64,000 bases of DNA from Brachymonas denitrificans. GTDB lineage: Bacteria; Pseudomonadota; Gammaproteobacteria; Burkholderiales; Burkholderiaceae_C. Below the pieces are notes generated by a model. That model ran no database searches. It was given only the letters and a program-made list of their open reading frames with translations, and was not told the DNA's origin. The DNA is taken from the NCBI RefSeq assembly GCF_907163135.1, contig NZ_CAJQUA010000001.1, positions 1,069,001-1,133,000 on the forward strand, written 5' to 3'. Shown here in pieces: positions 28,079 through 36,614 of the stretch. Each line of letters starts with the position of its first letter. Position 1 is the stretch's first letter. The position numbers and the translations under genes are program-made.

Positions 28079-29224
28079 ATGCGGGTCCTGATGGTATCGG
28101 ATGTCTATTTTCCGCGTGTCAACGGCGTCTCCACCTCGATAGAAACCTTCCGCACCAGCCTGCCCAGGCATGGCGTGCAGGTGCACATGGTGGCTCCGCG
28201 CTACGGCAACGAAGCCGACACCGCAGACATCGAACGGGTCCGCGGCTGGCAGGTGCCCGGCGATCCCGAAGACCGTCTGCTGCACTGGCGTGCCATGCAT
28301 CGCGCCGTGCTGCTTGCCGCCGGGGATTGCGATCTGATCCATATCCAGACCCCCTTCGTGGCCCACTATGCAGGCCTGAAGGCGGCACGCGCCCTGAACA
28401 AGCCTGTCATTGCCACCTACCACACGCTGTTCGAGGAATATCTGCACCACTATGCGCCCATGCTCCCTGCACGCTGGCTGCGCGGACAGGCGCGCGCCTG
28501 GTCGCGCCGGCAGTGCAATGCGCTCGATGCCGTCGTGGTGCCCTCCTCCGCCATGCGTGCGCGCCTGCAGGAATACGGCGTGACCAGCGCCATGCATGTG
28601 TTGCCCACGGGCATACCGGTGCAGAACTTCGCCAATGCCGACGGTACCGCGTTTCGTGCCAGGCACGGCATTGCGGCAACGCGGCCCGTGGCGCTGTTCA
28701 TCGGCCGTGTGGCGCACGAGAAAAATATCGGCTTCCTGTTGCAGGCGCTTCAGCACGCCCTGCCCCTCCGCCCGGATCTGCTGCTCGTGATTGCCGGCGA
28801 AGGCCCGGCACGCACCAAACTGCAGCAGCAGGTGGCACGGATGCAGCTGCAGGATTCCGTGCAGTTTATCGGCTATCTGGAGCGCGAGCGCGAACTGCCT
28901 GCCTGCTATGCCGCCGCCGACGTGTTTGCCTTTGCCTCGCTCACCGAGACGCAGGGTCTGGTGCTGCTGGAGGCCATGGCCGCGGGCACGCCCGTGATCG
29001 CCCTGGCAGAAATGGGCACCGCCGACATTCTGGATGCTGCCCCCTGCGCTATCGTTCCACCGGCGGATCCCGCCGCTTTCGGCCAGCAACTGGGCGAGCT
29101 GTTCACCAAGCCACAGCGCCTGGACCGGCTGCGTCAGCAGGCACACGCCTATGCCAATGCCTGGTCGGACAGCGCCATGGCGGGCAAGCTGGCCAGGCTG
29201 TACCGCTCGCTGGCCGAAGCCTGA
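28079..29224 (+). CDS. GT4-family glycosyltransferase
   Basis: The 381-residue product has the two-domain GT-B fold. The N-terminal acceptor domain shows SDVYFPRVNGVSTSIE, typical of diacylglycerol glycosyltransferases. The C-terminal nucleotide-sugar domain has FIGRVAHEKNIGFLL, IAGEGPARTKL and the E-x7-E pair in TETQGLVLLEAMAAGTPV. It probably adds a sugar to a membrane lipid. The ATG directly follows the LpxH-like stop, so both are translated from one message. Donor and acceptor are unknown. Confidence 0.88.
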   Translation: MRVLMVSDVYFPRVNGVSTSIETFRTSLPRHGVQVHMVAPRYGNEADTADIERVRGWQVPGDPEDRLLHWRAMHRAVLLAAGDCDLIHIQTPFVAHYAGLKAARALNKPVIATYHTLFEEYLHHYAPMLPARWLRGQARAWSRRQCNALDAVVVPSSAMRARLQEYGVTSAMHVLPTGIPVQNFANADGTAFRARHGIAATRPVALFIGRVAHEKNIGFLLQALQHALPLRPDLLLVIAGEGPARTKLQQQVARMQLQDSVQFIGYLERERELPACYAAADVFAFASLTETQGLVLLEAMAAGTPVIALAEMGTADILDAAPCAIVPPADPAAFGQQLGELFTKPQRLDRLRQQAHAYANAWSDSAMAGKLARLYRSLAEA

Positions 29225-29315
29225 CTGATCAGCATCAGGCCTCGCAGACGAAGCGCCCTGCACCCCGAGAGCGCGGAAGCAAGGGCGTAACGCCCACGCC
29301 CCCGCAATCAGAACA

Positions 29316-31172
29316 TCAATACTTGAGGTTGAGCTGCATCACCGTAGTGCTGCCGCTCACTTCATTGCCCACCAGCAGCAGCGGCTTGCCATTGGGCGAC
29401 TGCTTTGCCGGGATGAATGCCAGGCCCTCCGGGCCCAGATCGCCTGCCGCCACGGTGGATGGATCCTTGGTCGTCCAGTCCTCGCGCGTATTCAGGTAGT
29501 CGACAAACGTCGGCGCGGACGGATTGGTGATGTCATAGGCCAGCACACCCCCCATGCGCTCGAGGCCGACAAAGGCAAAGGTCTTGGTGCCGATCTTGCC
29601 AACCACCACGCCCTCGGGTTCCGGACCCTTGTTGTCGCTGCGGTTGTCCATCGAACTGCCTGCTTCGTGGTTGGAGTTGAAAAAGTCCTTGCAGGCGACG
29701 GTACGCCCCGCCCCCAGCTTGCAGGCATCGCTGGCAAAGAACTTCTCGATGGCGTCGCCCGAATCCCAGACGAGCTCGCCCTTGTCATTCCAGATCGAGA
29801 AGGAGCGCGCACCGTAGGCGTACAGCTTGTCGTACATCAGGCGATCGCCAGCCGGATCCTGCACTCCTTTGGCGTTGTAATACACCGGCTTGCCATCGGC
29901 ACCCCTCTGGTAACCCTGGATCCAGGTAACCGTCAGGCGGCCGAGGTTGCCATCATCACGGCAGGCACCCGGATTGCCGGCGATGGCGCCGCAATAACCG
30001 AAGACAGCCGGATTGAGCAAACCACCCTTGGCCAGCGCATTGAGCTGCGGCGGCAAATCGTCTCCGGCACGGCCGCTCCAGCCCTTGGCATTGATCAGGT
30101 GCTTGACGCGGAATTCTTCCACAAACCCCTTGCCGGCATCCCCTGTCCAGTAGGCGTCGTCGTCTTCGCCCCAGGCGCGGGCATCCCCTTCGTTGGCAGT
30201 CACCAGATAGGTCTTGCCACCTGCACTGTAGGAGGCAATGGCATCGGGCAGATACATGCCCAGCACGCCCGGCCAGGTGCGGATATCGGCCTTCAGGTCG
30301 GCATCCGATGCATCCAGGCCCTTGCCCTCGGCACCATGGTCCTTGTAGCCAAACGGCACCACATCGCGCACCTTGGCGGCATCGATGTCGATGATGGCCA
30401 GGGCATTGTTTTCCTGCAAGGTGGCCCAGGCCGTCTTGCCGTCTGCGGAGACGGCGATGTACTCGGGCTCGAAATCGCTGGCGGCATTGGCGCCAGGACC
30501 GAAGATGCGGATACCCTTGGCGCGCAGCTCATCTTCACGCCCGTTGTAGGCAGTGAAGTCGGCGGTGCGCACGACCGGATTCCGGACGTTGTCGATATGG
30601 ATGATGCTGACCGAGCCTTCCGGATCGGTCTGGTAATCGTTGCTGGGTTCGGCTTCGTTGGCCGTGAGTACGCGACGTCCATCCGGCGTAAATGTGATCA
30701 TGTCGGGCTGCGCGCCAACGGCAACATGGCTGAGCAGCGTCAGGTCGGAAGCACGGAAAAACGCAACGCGGCCGCCTTCCGTCTTGGGCTGCGCCTGGAT
30801 GGCTACGGCGACAATGCCGCCATGCACCGCAACGCTGTTGATTTCGGAATCAGCCAGTACCGCTGCGGATGCCAGTTCACCCACTTTCTTCGGCTTGGCA
30901 GGGTCGCTCAGGTCCAGCACATCCACCTTGCCGGACTGCGCATTGACCACGAACGCGCGCCTGGAGGCGGCATCATAGGCAGGAATTTCCGCCGCACTCT
31001 TGCCGAACACCCCAGTTTCGAAGCCACCGATTTTCTCCAGCGTGAAAGAGACCGGCGTTGCCTCCTCGGCCGGCTTGACCGGACCGACACCTCCTCCCCC
31101 GCCACAGGCAACAAGAGCTGCAGCAGACAACACGCTGATGGAAAACGCCTGGACAATGGAGCGTACTTGCAT
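29316..31172 (-). CDS. Choice-of-anchor I family lipoprotein, beta-propeller type
   Basis: The 618-residue protein starts with a lipoprotein signal ending LVACGGGG, so it should be lipid-anchored outside the cytoplasm. The rest is repetitive beta-propeller-like sequence (PDMITFTPDGRRVLTANEAE, EPEYIAVSADGKTAWATLQE) of the kind named choice-of-anchor I, often annotated near alkaline phosphatases. The ending GPEGLAFIPAKQSPNGKPLL and GNEVSGST is characteristic. AGAGG precedes the ATG at 31172; the frame stays open upstream but that part is unrelated. The function of the family is not established. It is divergent from alkB. Confidence 0.82.
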   Translation of the reverse strand: MQVRSIVQAFSISVLSAAALVACGGGGGVGPVKPAEEATPVSFTLEKIGGFETGVFGKSAAEIPAYDAASRRAFVVNAQSGKVDVLDLSDPAKPKKVGELASAAVLADSEINSVAVHGGIVAVAIQAQPKTEGGRVAFFRASDLTLLSHVAVGAQPDMITFTPDGRRVLTANEAEPSNDYQTDPEGSVSIIHIDNVRNPVVRTADFTAYNGREDELRAKGIRIFGPGANAASDFEPEYIAVSADGKTAWATLQENNALAIIDIDAAKVRDVVPFGYKDHGAEGKGLDASDADLKADIRTWPGVLGMYLPDAIASYSAGGKTYLVTANEGDARAWGEDDDAYWTGDAGKGFVEEFRVKHLINAKGWSGRAGDDLPPQLNALAKGGLLNPAVFGYCGAIAGNPGACRDDGNLGRLTVTWIQGYQRGADGKPVYYNAKGVQDPAGDRLMYDKLYAYGARSFSIWNDKGELVWDSGDAIEKFFASDACKLGAGRTVACKDFFNSNHEAGSSMDNRSDNKGPEPEGVVVGKIGTKTFAFVGLERMGGVLAYDITNPSAPTFVDYLNTREDWTTKDPSTVAAGDLGPEGLAFIPAKQSPNGKPLLLVGNEVSGSTTVMQLNLKY

Positions 31173-31259
31173 TGAAATGACCTCTTTGCTGGATGAAGTT
31201 CGGGAATGGTTACATACAGTAACCACTCCATGTTTCAGTCCGGTGACAGCTCTCCGTCC

Positions 31260-31913
31260 ATGTCCTTCACTGCCGACCTTTTCGAGCCCGCCGACGCTGC
31301 CGAGCGCATTCCGCTTGCGGCCCAGGCCGTGCTGCTGCGTGGCTTCGCGCTGCCGCAGGCCGAGCAACTGCTGCGGGATATCGCCCGCCTGCATGCCCAA
31401 ACGCCTCCGCGCTGCATGCAGGTTCCAGGAGGAAAAACCATGTCCGTCGGCATCAGTAACGCGGGCGCCGCAGGCTGGACATCGGACACGCGCGGCTATC
31501 GGTATACCGCCACCGATCCCGCCAGCGGCAATCCCTGGCCGGCGCTGCCTGAGAGCTGGAAAGTGCTGGCGCAATCCGCCGCACAGGCAGCCGGCTTTGC
31601 CGGTTACGAACCCGACGTCTGCCTGATCAACGAATACCCGATGGGCGCGCGCATGGGCCTGCACCAGGATCGTGACGAACGCGACCTGCAGGCGCCCATC
31701 GTGTCCGTCTCGCTGGGCATGAGCGCCACTTTCCAGTTTGGCGGCCTGCGACGCAGCGATCCCGTGCAGCGCGTGCTGCTGCACCATGGCGATGTGGTGG
31801 TGTGGGGAGGCGCAGACCGGCTGCGCTACCACGGCGTGCTGGCCGTGCGGGGCGAGCCGCACCCGCAAACCGGCGCGCGCCGGCTCAACCTGACCTTCCG
31901 CAAGGCGCTCTGA
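31260..31913 (+). CDS. alkB: AlkB DNA/RNA oxidative demethylase
   Basis: AlkB is a 2-oxoglutarate/Fe(II) dioxygenase that removes methyl groups from 1-methyladenine and 3-methylcytosine in DNA and RNA. The protein matches E. coli AlkB along its length: PGGKTMSVGISNAGAAGW, the iron ligands HQDRDE and YHGVL, and RLNLTFRKAL with the 2-oxoglutarate arginine. ATG 31260 is chosen because it gives the E. coli-like N-terminus SFTADLFEPADAAERIP; ATGs at 31206 and 31230 are alternatives. No ribosome site is clear. Monocistronic, ended by a hairpin. Confidence 0.95.
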   Translation: MSFTADLFEPADAAERIPLAAQAVLLRGFALPQAEQLLRDIARLHAQTPPRCMQVPGGKTMSVGISNAGAAGWTSDTRGYRYTATDPASGNPWPALPESWKVLAQSAAQAAGFAGYEPDVCLINEYPMGARMGLHQDRDERDLQAPIVSVSLGMSATFQFGGLRRSDPVQRVLLHHGDVVVWGGADRLRYHGVLAVRGEPHPQTGARRLNLTFRKAL

Positions 31914-31940
31914 ACACCTTTGTTGCCGAGCACAAAGCAA

Positions 31941-31973
31941 AAAGCCAGTGCAATTGCTTGCACTGGCTTTTCT
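31941..31973. terminator. Bidirectional terminator, alkB / tRNA-Gly
   Basis: AAAGCCAGTGCAA pairs perfectly with TTGCACTGGCTTT around the loop TTGC, with A and T tracts on either side. It lies only a few bases from the 3' end of the convergent tRNA-Gly gene. Confidence 0.92.
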
Positions 31974-31977
31974 TGTA

Positions 31978-32053
31978 TGGAGCGGGAAACGAGGCTCGAA
32001 CTCGCGACCTCAACCTTGGCAAGGTTGCGCTCTACCAACTGAGCTATTCCCGC
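31978..32053 (-). tRNA. tRNA-Gly(GCC)
   Basis: On the minus strand the 76-base cloverleaf has acceptor GCGGGAA/TTCCCGC and an encoded CCA. The anticodon stem CAACC/GGTTG surrounds TTGCCAA (anticodon GCC), and the T-arm is GAGTTCGAGCCTC. The tRNA is complete. Confidence 0.97.
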
Positions 32054-32063
32054 GGAAGCCGCT

Positions 32064-32093
32064 ATTGTATGCTGATTTTTTCGATTTTTGCAA
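32064..32093 (-). promoter_or_regulatory. tRNA-Gly promoter
   Basis: There is a -35 TTGCAA (32088-32093), 18 bases, and a -10 TACAAT (32064-32069) on the minus strand. The start should fall about four bases before the mature tRNA. Confidence 0.7.
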
Positions 32094-32119
32094 GCAAGGC
32101 AAAAAATTCCGGAAAAATC

Positions 32120-32575
32120 TCAGGCGGCGGCCTTGGCGCCGTGGTGAACGATCAGCACGGAGTTGTGGGCGTGCGAAACCACGCGCTGTGCCACGCTGCC
32201 CAGCATCAGCTTCTCGACGCCGCGGCGACCATGCGAGCCCATCACGATCACGTCGGCGCCGACTTCGTCGGAGGTGTCGATGATGCCCTTCCACACGGCG
32301 TAGGCATCCACCGTCACGGTGTCGACCGTCACGCCTTCGGCTGCGAATGCTTCTGCCACTTCCTTCAGGGCCTGCTCGGCTTCGGTATTGACTGCGGACA
32401 GGTACTGGGCCTGGCCGAAGGCAAAGTCGGGGCCTGCGCTGGCGAAGGGATACGGATCGAGCACGTAGAGCGCCGTCACCTTGCTGCCGAAGGCCTTGGC
32501 CATGGCAAGAGCCTTGGTAACGGCCAGCGATGCAGTGCTGGAACCATCGACCGGCAGAAGAATGTGCTTGAACAT
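32120..32575 (-). CDS. Universal stress protein, UspA family
   Basis: The 151-residue protein is a single Usp domain: FKHILLPVDGSSTASLA at the N-terminus and the nucleotide-binding motif GSHGRRGVEKLMLGSV near residue 115-130. ATP-binding Usp proteins accumulate under starvation and stress, but their biochemical action is not settled. A strong GAGGAG precedes the ATG at 32575. It lies upstream of tRNA-Gly, which has its own promoter. No clear terminator lies between them. Confidence 0.95.
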   Translation of the reverse strand: MFKHILLPVDGSSTASLAVTKALAMAKAFGSKVTALYVLDPYPFASAGPDFAFGQAQYLSAVNTEAEQALKEVAEAFAAEGVTVDTVTVDAYAVWKGIIDTSDEVGADVIVMGSHGRRGVEKLMLGSVAQRVVSHAHNSVLIVHHGAKAAA

Positions 32576-32743
32576 GTTGACTCCTCTCTATAGTTGAAGG
32601 GCTGCGCACAGAGCCAGCCAATGCGTTGTTTCTGTGCCTAGTGTAACCGCAGCCGTCCCCCTGTTCCTGACCGGCATCAAGCGACGTGCACAACGCTGTG
32701 ATTACACTATCGACTGACATCCGGAATGCATAGGGAGAAGCAT

Positions 32744-33262
32744 GTGAGCACACTGCAATGGAGCGATGATCTGGCGCTGGGCGTAGGCGCCATGGACCAG
32801 ACCCACATCGAATTCGTGGATCTGCTGGCCGAGGTGCAGCAGGCCCCCGACGACACCCTGCTGGCCAAGTGGGCAGAACTGATCGATCACACCCAGGTGC
32901 ACTTCGACAACGAAAACCGCTGGATGGTGGAAACCCGTTTTGCCGCCGGCAACTGCCACACCACGCACCACAAGGCGGTGCTCGACGTGATGCGCGACGG
33001 CCTGCGCTATGGCCAGCAAGGCCACCGCAACATCGTGCGCCAGATGGCCGCCGAACTGACCACCTGGTTCCCGCAGCATGCCGACAGCATGGACGCCGCG
33101 CTGGCCTGGCACCTCAAGCGCGTGGGCTACGACCCGGTCAGCGGCAGCATCGCCCACCCCGAGCTGTTGCCCGGCGAGCTGATCCATGGCTGCGGCGGCG
33201 AAACCTGTTCCGACGAAAACGTGCCTGCCGCAGACACGGCCCCCACTCCTGCCAGCGCCTGA
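32744..33262 (+). CDS. Hemerythrin-domain protein
   Basis: Hemerythrins bind oxygen or sense it with a non-heme di-iron site in a four-helix bundle. The 172-residue product shows ligand positions in MDQTHIEF (His21), HTQVHFDNE (His49/His53, Glu57) and HTTHH (His72-His76), with further His residues toward the C-terminus. The GTG start at 32744 is chosen because AGGGAG lies about six bases upstream; the ATG at 32726 would place that site inside the gene. After the bundle comes a tail with HGCGGETC, an unusual cysteine pair that might bind another metal. No signalling domain is attached. Confidence 0.85.
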   Translation: MSTLQWSDDLALGVGAMDQTHIEFVDLLAEVQQAPDDTLLAKWAELIDHTQVHFDNENRWMVETRFAAGNCHTTHHKAVLDVMRDGLRYGQQGHRNIVRQMAAELTTWFPQHADSMDAALAWHLKRVGYDPVSGSIAHPELLPGELIHGCGGETCSDENVPAADTAPTPASA

Positions 33263-33342
33263 CCCGCCGCCGCCTGCCGGCCAGATTGCTGTGCCCCTGA
33301 TGCGCAGGCTGCGTGCCTGCGCCGCGCTGTATCATCCACGCC

Positions 33343-33966
33343 ATGATGGAACTCAACTGGGAATGGCTGCCTCTGCTGGCGGCCTTGGCGCTGGCTTTCA
33401 GCCTGCGTCCTTGGCGCATGCTGAGCGGAGGCAATCTGGCCACTCCGCTGCTGGCCAGCCTGGTGTTCTTTCCGTGGCTGTGGGCGCTGCCGCGCATGCA
33501 CAGCATGCCGATCCCCCTGATCCTGTCGGGCTCCTGCCTGATCCTGCTGATGCTGGGCTGGCCGCTGGCCGTGCCGGTGATCTGCCTGATTGCCGCCTTG
33601 TCCGGCCTGGTAGCCCCGGCTCCGGTTGAAGCGCTGATCGCCAACGCCTTCTGGATCGGCGTGCTTCCCGCCACCATTGCGCTGTGGCTGGGAGCCCTGC
33701 TGCGGCGCTATATCGGCCCGCATGTATTCGTGTATACGCTGGGCCGCGGCTTCATCGTGACGGCAGTGAGCACTTTTGGCGCCAGTCTGCTGGGCGAATG
33801 GGCGGGTGCCGATCTCCCCAATATAGAGCCCGGCCTGGTCACTACCGCGCACTGGATGATGGCCTGGGGCGAAGCCTTCATGACCGGCATGTTCAGTGCC
33901 ATCTTCGTTGCTTTCCGCCCCCAGTGGCTGGCCACCTGGTCCGACAACCTCTATCTGCACAAATGA
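33343..33966 (+). CDS. Predicted inner-membrane protein, CbiM/COG3235-like
   Basis: The protein has about six hydrophobic helices, starting WLPLLAALALAFSLRPWRML and ending near AWGEAFMTGMFSAIFVAF. It resembles the membrane components annotated as energy-coupling-factor permeases (COG3235), but I see no ATPase or second subunit nearby, so transport is unproven. Two Met codons (33343 and 33346) are possible starts. Its stop overlaps the next gene as ATGA, so it is coupled to the P1 peptidase. Confidence 0.7.
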   Translation: MMELNWEWLPLLAALALAFSLRPWRMLSGGNLATPLLASLVFFPWLWALPRMHSMPIPLILSGSCLILLMLGWPLAVPVICLIAALSGLVAPAPVEALIANAFWIGVLPATIALWLGALLRRYIGPHVFVYTLGRGFIVTAVSTFGASLLGEWAGADLPNIEPGLVTTAHWMMAWGEAFMTGMFSAIFVAFRPQWLATWSDNLYLHK

Positions 33967-34976
33967 CACACACTGCCTCCACCCTCCCTGACACTGGCTG
34001 CATCACCCGGGTGCGGGGATTGCAGGTGGGGCACTTCACTTCGGATCTGCGCCCGACGGGTTGCAGCGTGGTGCTGACGCCGCAAGGAGCGGTCGCCGCC
34101 GTGGATGTGCGCGGCGCCGCGCCCGGCACGCGCGAAACCGATCTGCTGCGCCCCGGCAATCTGGTGGAACAGGTGCACGCCGTCGTGCTCAGCGGCGGCA
34201 GCGCCTGGGGACTGGCAGCCGCCACCGGAGTGGCCGAATGGCTGGAAGAACAGGGCTACGGCCTGGATGTCGGCGTTGGCCGTGTCCCCATCGTGCCGGC
34301 GGCAGTGCTGTTCGACCTTACCGTGGGCGATGCGGCAATCCGGCCGGACGCTGCAGCCGGGCGTGCCGCCTGCCAGGCAGCCGGAAACACGCCCTGCGCG
34401 ACCGGCAACGTCGGCGCCGGTGCCGGTGCCACGGTGGGCAAGCTGTTCGGCCATGGTTGCGCCATGAAGGGCGGCATCGGCTCCGCCAGTGTGACGGTGC
34501 ATGGCGTGACGGTGGGCGCCCTGGTGGCGGTCAACGCCGTGGGCGACGTGCTGGCACCGGACGGCAGCATCCTGGCCGGCGCGCGTACGGCCGATGGCAG
34601 TGCCCTGCGCGACACTACGCGCAGCCTGCTGGAGGGAGAGCATCCGCAGTTTGCCTTGCCCGGCACCAATACCACCATCGGCGTGATTGCCACCGATGCA
34701 CGCCTGGACAAGGCGCAACTGCAACGCCTGGCGCTGGCCGGGCATGACGGCCTGGCGCGCTGCATCACGCCGGTGCATACGATGCTGGACGGGGACACCC
34801 TGTTCGCTCTGTCCACCGGCGCTGCCGGTGCGGAGCAGGCGCCCGACATGATCACCCTGGGCGCCATGGCCGCCGAAGCCACTCAGCGAGCAGTGCAGGT
34901 GGCTCTGCGCAGTGCGCGCACGGTGCACGTGGGGGATCTGGCCTTGCCGGCGGCCAGCGACTGGCAGACGGTGTAA
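33963..34976 (+). CDS. P1-family aminopeptidase/esterase (DmpA-like)
   Basis: DmpA-type enzymes of the S58 family are made as a precursor that cuts itself just before a nucleophilic Ser or Thr. The 337-residue product has the family patterns LSGGSAWGLAAATGVAEWLE, GNVGAGAGATVGK and GTNTTIGVIATDA. The Thr residues of NTT are the likely cleavage/nucleophile site. It acts on short peptides, D-amino-acid amides or esters; the true substrate is unknown. Its ATG overlaps the stop of the membrane protein upstream, so the two form an operon. No signal peptide is visible. Confidence 0.88.
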   Translation: MTHTASTLPDTGCITRVRGLQVGHFTSDLRPTGCSVVLTPQGAVAAVDVRGAAPGTRETDLLRPGNLVEQVHAVVLSGGSAWGLAAATGVAEWLEEQGYGLDVGVGRVPIVPAAVLFDLTVGDAAIRPDAAAGRAACQAAGNTPCATGNVGAGAGATVGKLFGHGCAMKGGIGSASVTVHGVTVGALVAVNAVGDVLAPDGSILAGARTADGSALRDTTRSLLEGEHPQFALPGTNTTIGVIATDARLDKAQLQRLALAGHDGLARCITPVHTMLDGDTLFALSTGAAGAEQAPDMITLGAMAAEATQRAVQVALRSARTVHVGDLALPAASDWQTV

Positions 34977-35078
34977 GAGCCGAAGGGACAAATGCTGCCG
35001 TGCATCCGGGGCGCACGCAAATCCGTGACACAATCGGCAACTAGTACGGCAGTCTGCATTGCCCCACCCTGATACCGC

Positions 35079-35645
35079 ATGTTCCTCAATCTTCCCACCA
35101 GCCTGACCTGGGCGCGCATTGTTGCCATACCGCTGCTAGTTGCGGTGTTCTATCTGCCTCTGTCGCCGGGCGCACAGAACGTGCTGGCCGCCGGCCTGTT
35201 CATTGCGGCTGCCGTCACCGACTGGTTCGACGGCTTTCTGGCCCGCCGCCTGAACCAGACGTCGGCCTTCGGTGCCTTTCTCGATCCGGTCGCCGACAAG
35301 TTTCTAGTCTGCGCAAGCATGCTGATCCTGGTGCACCTGGGCCGTGCCGACGTCTTTGCCGCCCTCATCATTATCGGCCGCGAAATCGCCATCTCCGCGC
35401 TGCGTGAATGGATGGCGCAGATCGGCGCTTCGCGCAGCGTGGCCGTGCACATGATCGGCAAGCTCAAGACCACGGTGCAGATGGTGGCCATTCCGTTCCT
35501 GCTGTACGACGGCGTGCTGCTCGAGAGGATCGACACGCGCCTGTGGGGCTACTGGCTGCTGTGGGCTGCGGTGATTCTCACGGTGTGGTCCATGGGCTAC
35601 TACCTGCAGAAGGCGCTGCCCGAAATCCGCGCCAAGGTGAAATAA
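35079..35645 (+). CDS. pgsA: CDP-diacylglycerol--glycerol-3-phosphate 3-phosphatidyltransferase
   Basis: PgsA makes phosphatidylglycerol-phosphate from CDP-diacylglycerol at the inner membrane, feeding phosphatidylglycerol and cardiolipin synthesis. The CDP-alcohol signature is complete: DWFDGFLARR, then G and LDPVADK with three Asp. The 188 residues span about five or six membrane helices. The ATG at 35079 follows a short untranslated region with no obvious ribosome site. Confidence 0.95.
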   Translation: MFLNLPTSLTWARIVAIPLLVAVFYLPLSPGAQNVLAAGLFIAAAVTDWFDGFLARRLNQTSAFGAFLDPVADKFLVCASMLILVHLGRADVFAALIIIGREIAISALREWMAQIGASRSVAVHMIGKLKTTVQMVAIPFLLYDGVLLERIDTRLWGYWLLWAAVILTVWSMGYYLQKALPEIRAKVK

Positions 35646-35714
35646 GCGGCGCGCTGCCGGGCGCGTCGTCCAGTTGCAGCGGCCGGACCCGTCCCGCCGC
35701 ATCGGGAGGGGGAG

Positions 35715-36614
35715 ATGTTCGAAGGATTCACCCGCTTTGATGTGACACGCCGCGGCGTGCGGCTGCACAGCCGCATCCGCCGCCACAGCGATGACCATGC
35801 GCCCGCGCTGGTACTGCTGCACGGCCACCCGCAGACCCATGCGATCTGGCACCGGATCGCAGCTCCGCTGGCACAGCATTTCCACGTGGTGCTGATGGAC
35901 CTGCGCGGCTATGGCGATTCGGACAAGCCGCCATCCGATGCCCAGCACCTGCCCTACAGCAAGCGCGAAATGGCGCTCGATGTACTGGCCGTAATGCTGC
36001 ACCACGGCTTCGGACGCTTTCATGTGCTGGCGCACGACCGCGGCGCACGCGTGGCGCATCGCCTGGGCGTGGATCACCCCCATGCAGTCGAACGCATGAT
36101 GCTGCTGGACATTGCGCCCACGCTTGCCATGTACCAGGGCACAACAGAGGCCTTTGCGCGTGCCTACTGGCACTGGTTCTTCCTGATCCAGCCTGCGCCC
36201 TTGCCCGAAACACTGATCGGCGCCGATCCGGTGGCCTATCTGCACAGCGTGATGGGCAGTCGCCACGCGGGCATGGAGGGTTTTGCGCCCGAAGCCCTGC
36301 GCGAATACGAGCGCTGTGCCTTGCAGGAAGGCTTTGTGCACGCCATGTGCGAAGACTACCGCGCCGCCGCCAGCATCGACCTGGAGCATGACCGCGAAGA
36401 CGTGGCCGCAGGGCGCAAGCTCACGCAAACCCTGCGCGTGCTGTGCGGTGCGCAAGGCGTGGTGCATCCCAGCTTCGACGTGCTGGCGCTCTGGCAGCAG
36501 CGCGCCGAAAACGTCAGCTACGGCACGCTGCCCAGCGGCCACTACATTCCCGAAGAGGCACCGCAGCCCCTGCTGGACGAAGCCCTCGCATTCTTTCTGG
36601 AGACTTCCGCATGA
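35715..36614 (+). CDS. Haloacetate (fluoroacetate) dehalogenase-like alpha/beta hydrolase
   Basis: Fluoroacetate dehalogenases replace the halogen of haloacetates by hydrolysis, giving glycolate. The 299-residue protein shows the whole special residue set of that family: nucleophile in AHDRGAR (Asp108, Arg109, Arg112), second Asp in LLDIAP (Asp132), halide pocket YWHWFF (His153, Trp154), Tyr in EDYRA, and a final His in SGHYIPEE. GGGAGG precedes the ATG. The next gene starts inside its stop codon, so the two are coupled. Whether it really acts on haloacids needs an assay; other carboxylate esters are possible. Confidence 0.85.
   Translation: MFEGFTRFDVTRRGVRLHSRIRRHSDDHAPALVLLHGHPQTHAIWHRIAAPLAQHFHVVLMDLRGYGDSDKPPSDAQHLPYSKREMALDVLAVMLHHGFGRFHVLAHDRGARVAHRLGVDHPHAVERMMLLDIAPTLAMYQGTTEAFARAYWHWFFLIQPAPLPETLIGADPVAYLHSVMGSRHAGMEGFAPEALREYERCALQEGFVHAMCEDYRAAASIDLEHDREDVAAGRKLTQTLRVLCGAQGVVHPSFDVLALWQQRAENVSYGTLPSGHYIPEEAPQPLLDEALAFFLETSA

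Noticed and set aside
27284-29263. Long minus-strand frame opposite the phosphatase and glycosyltransferase
   Set aside because: Both plus-strand genes have full catalytic motifs; the opposite frame has none.
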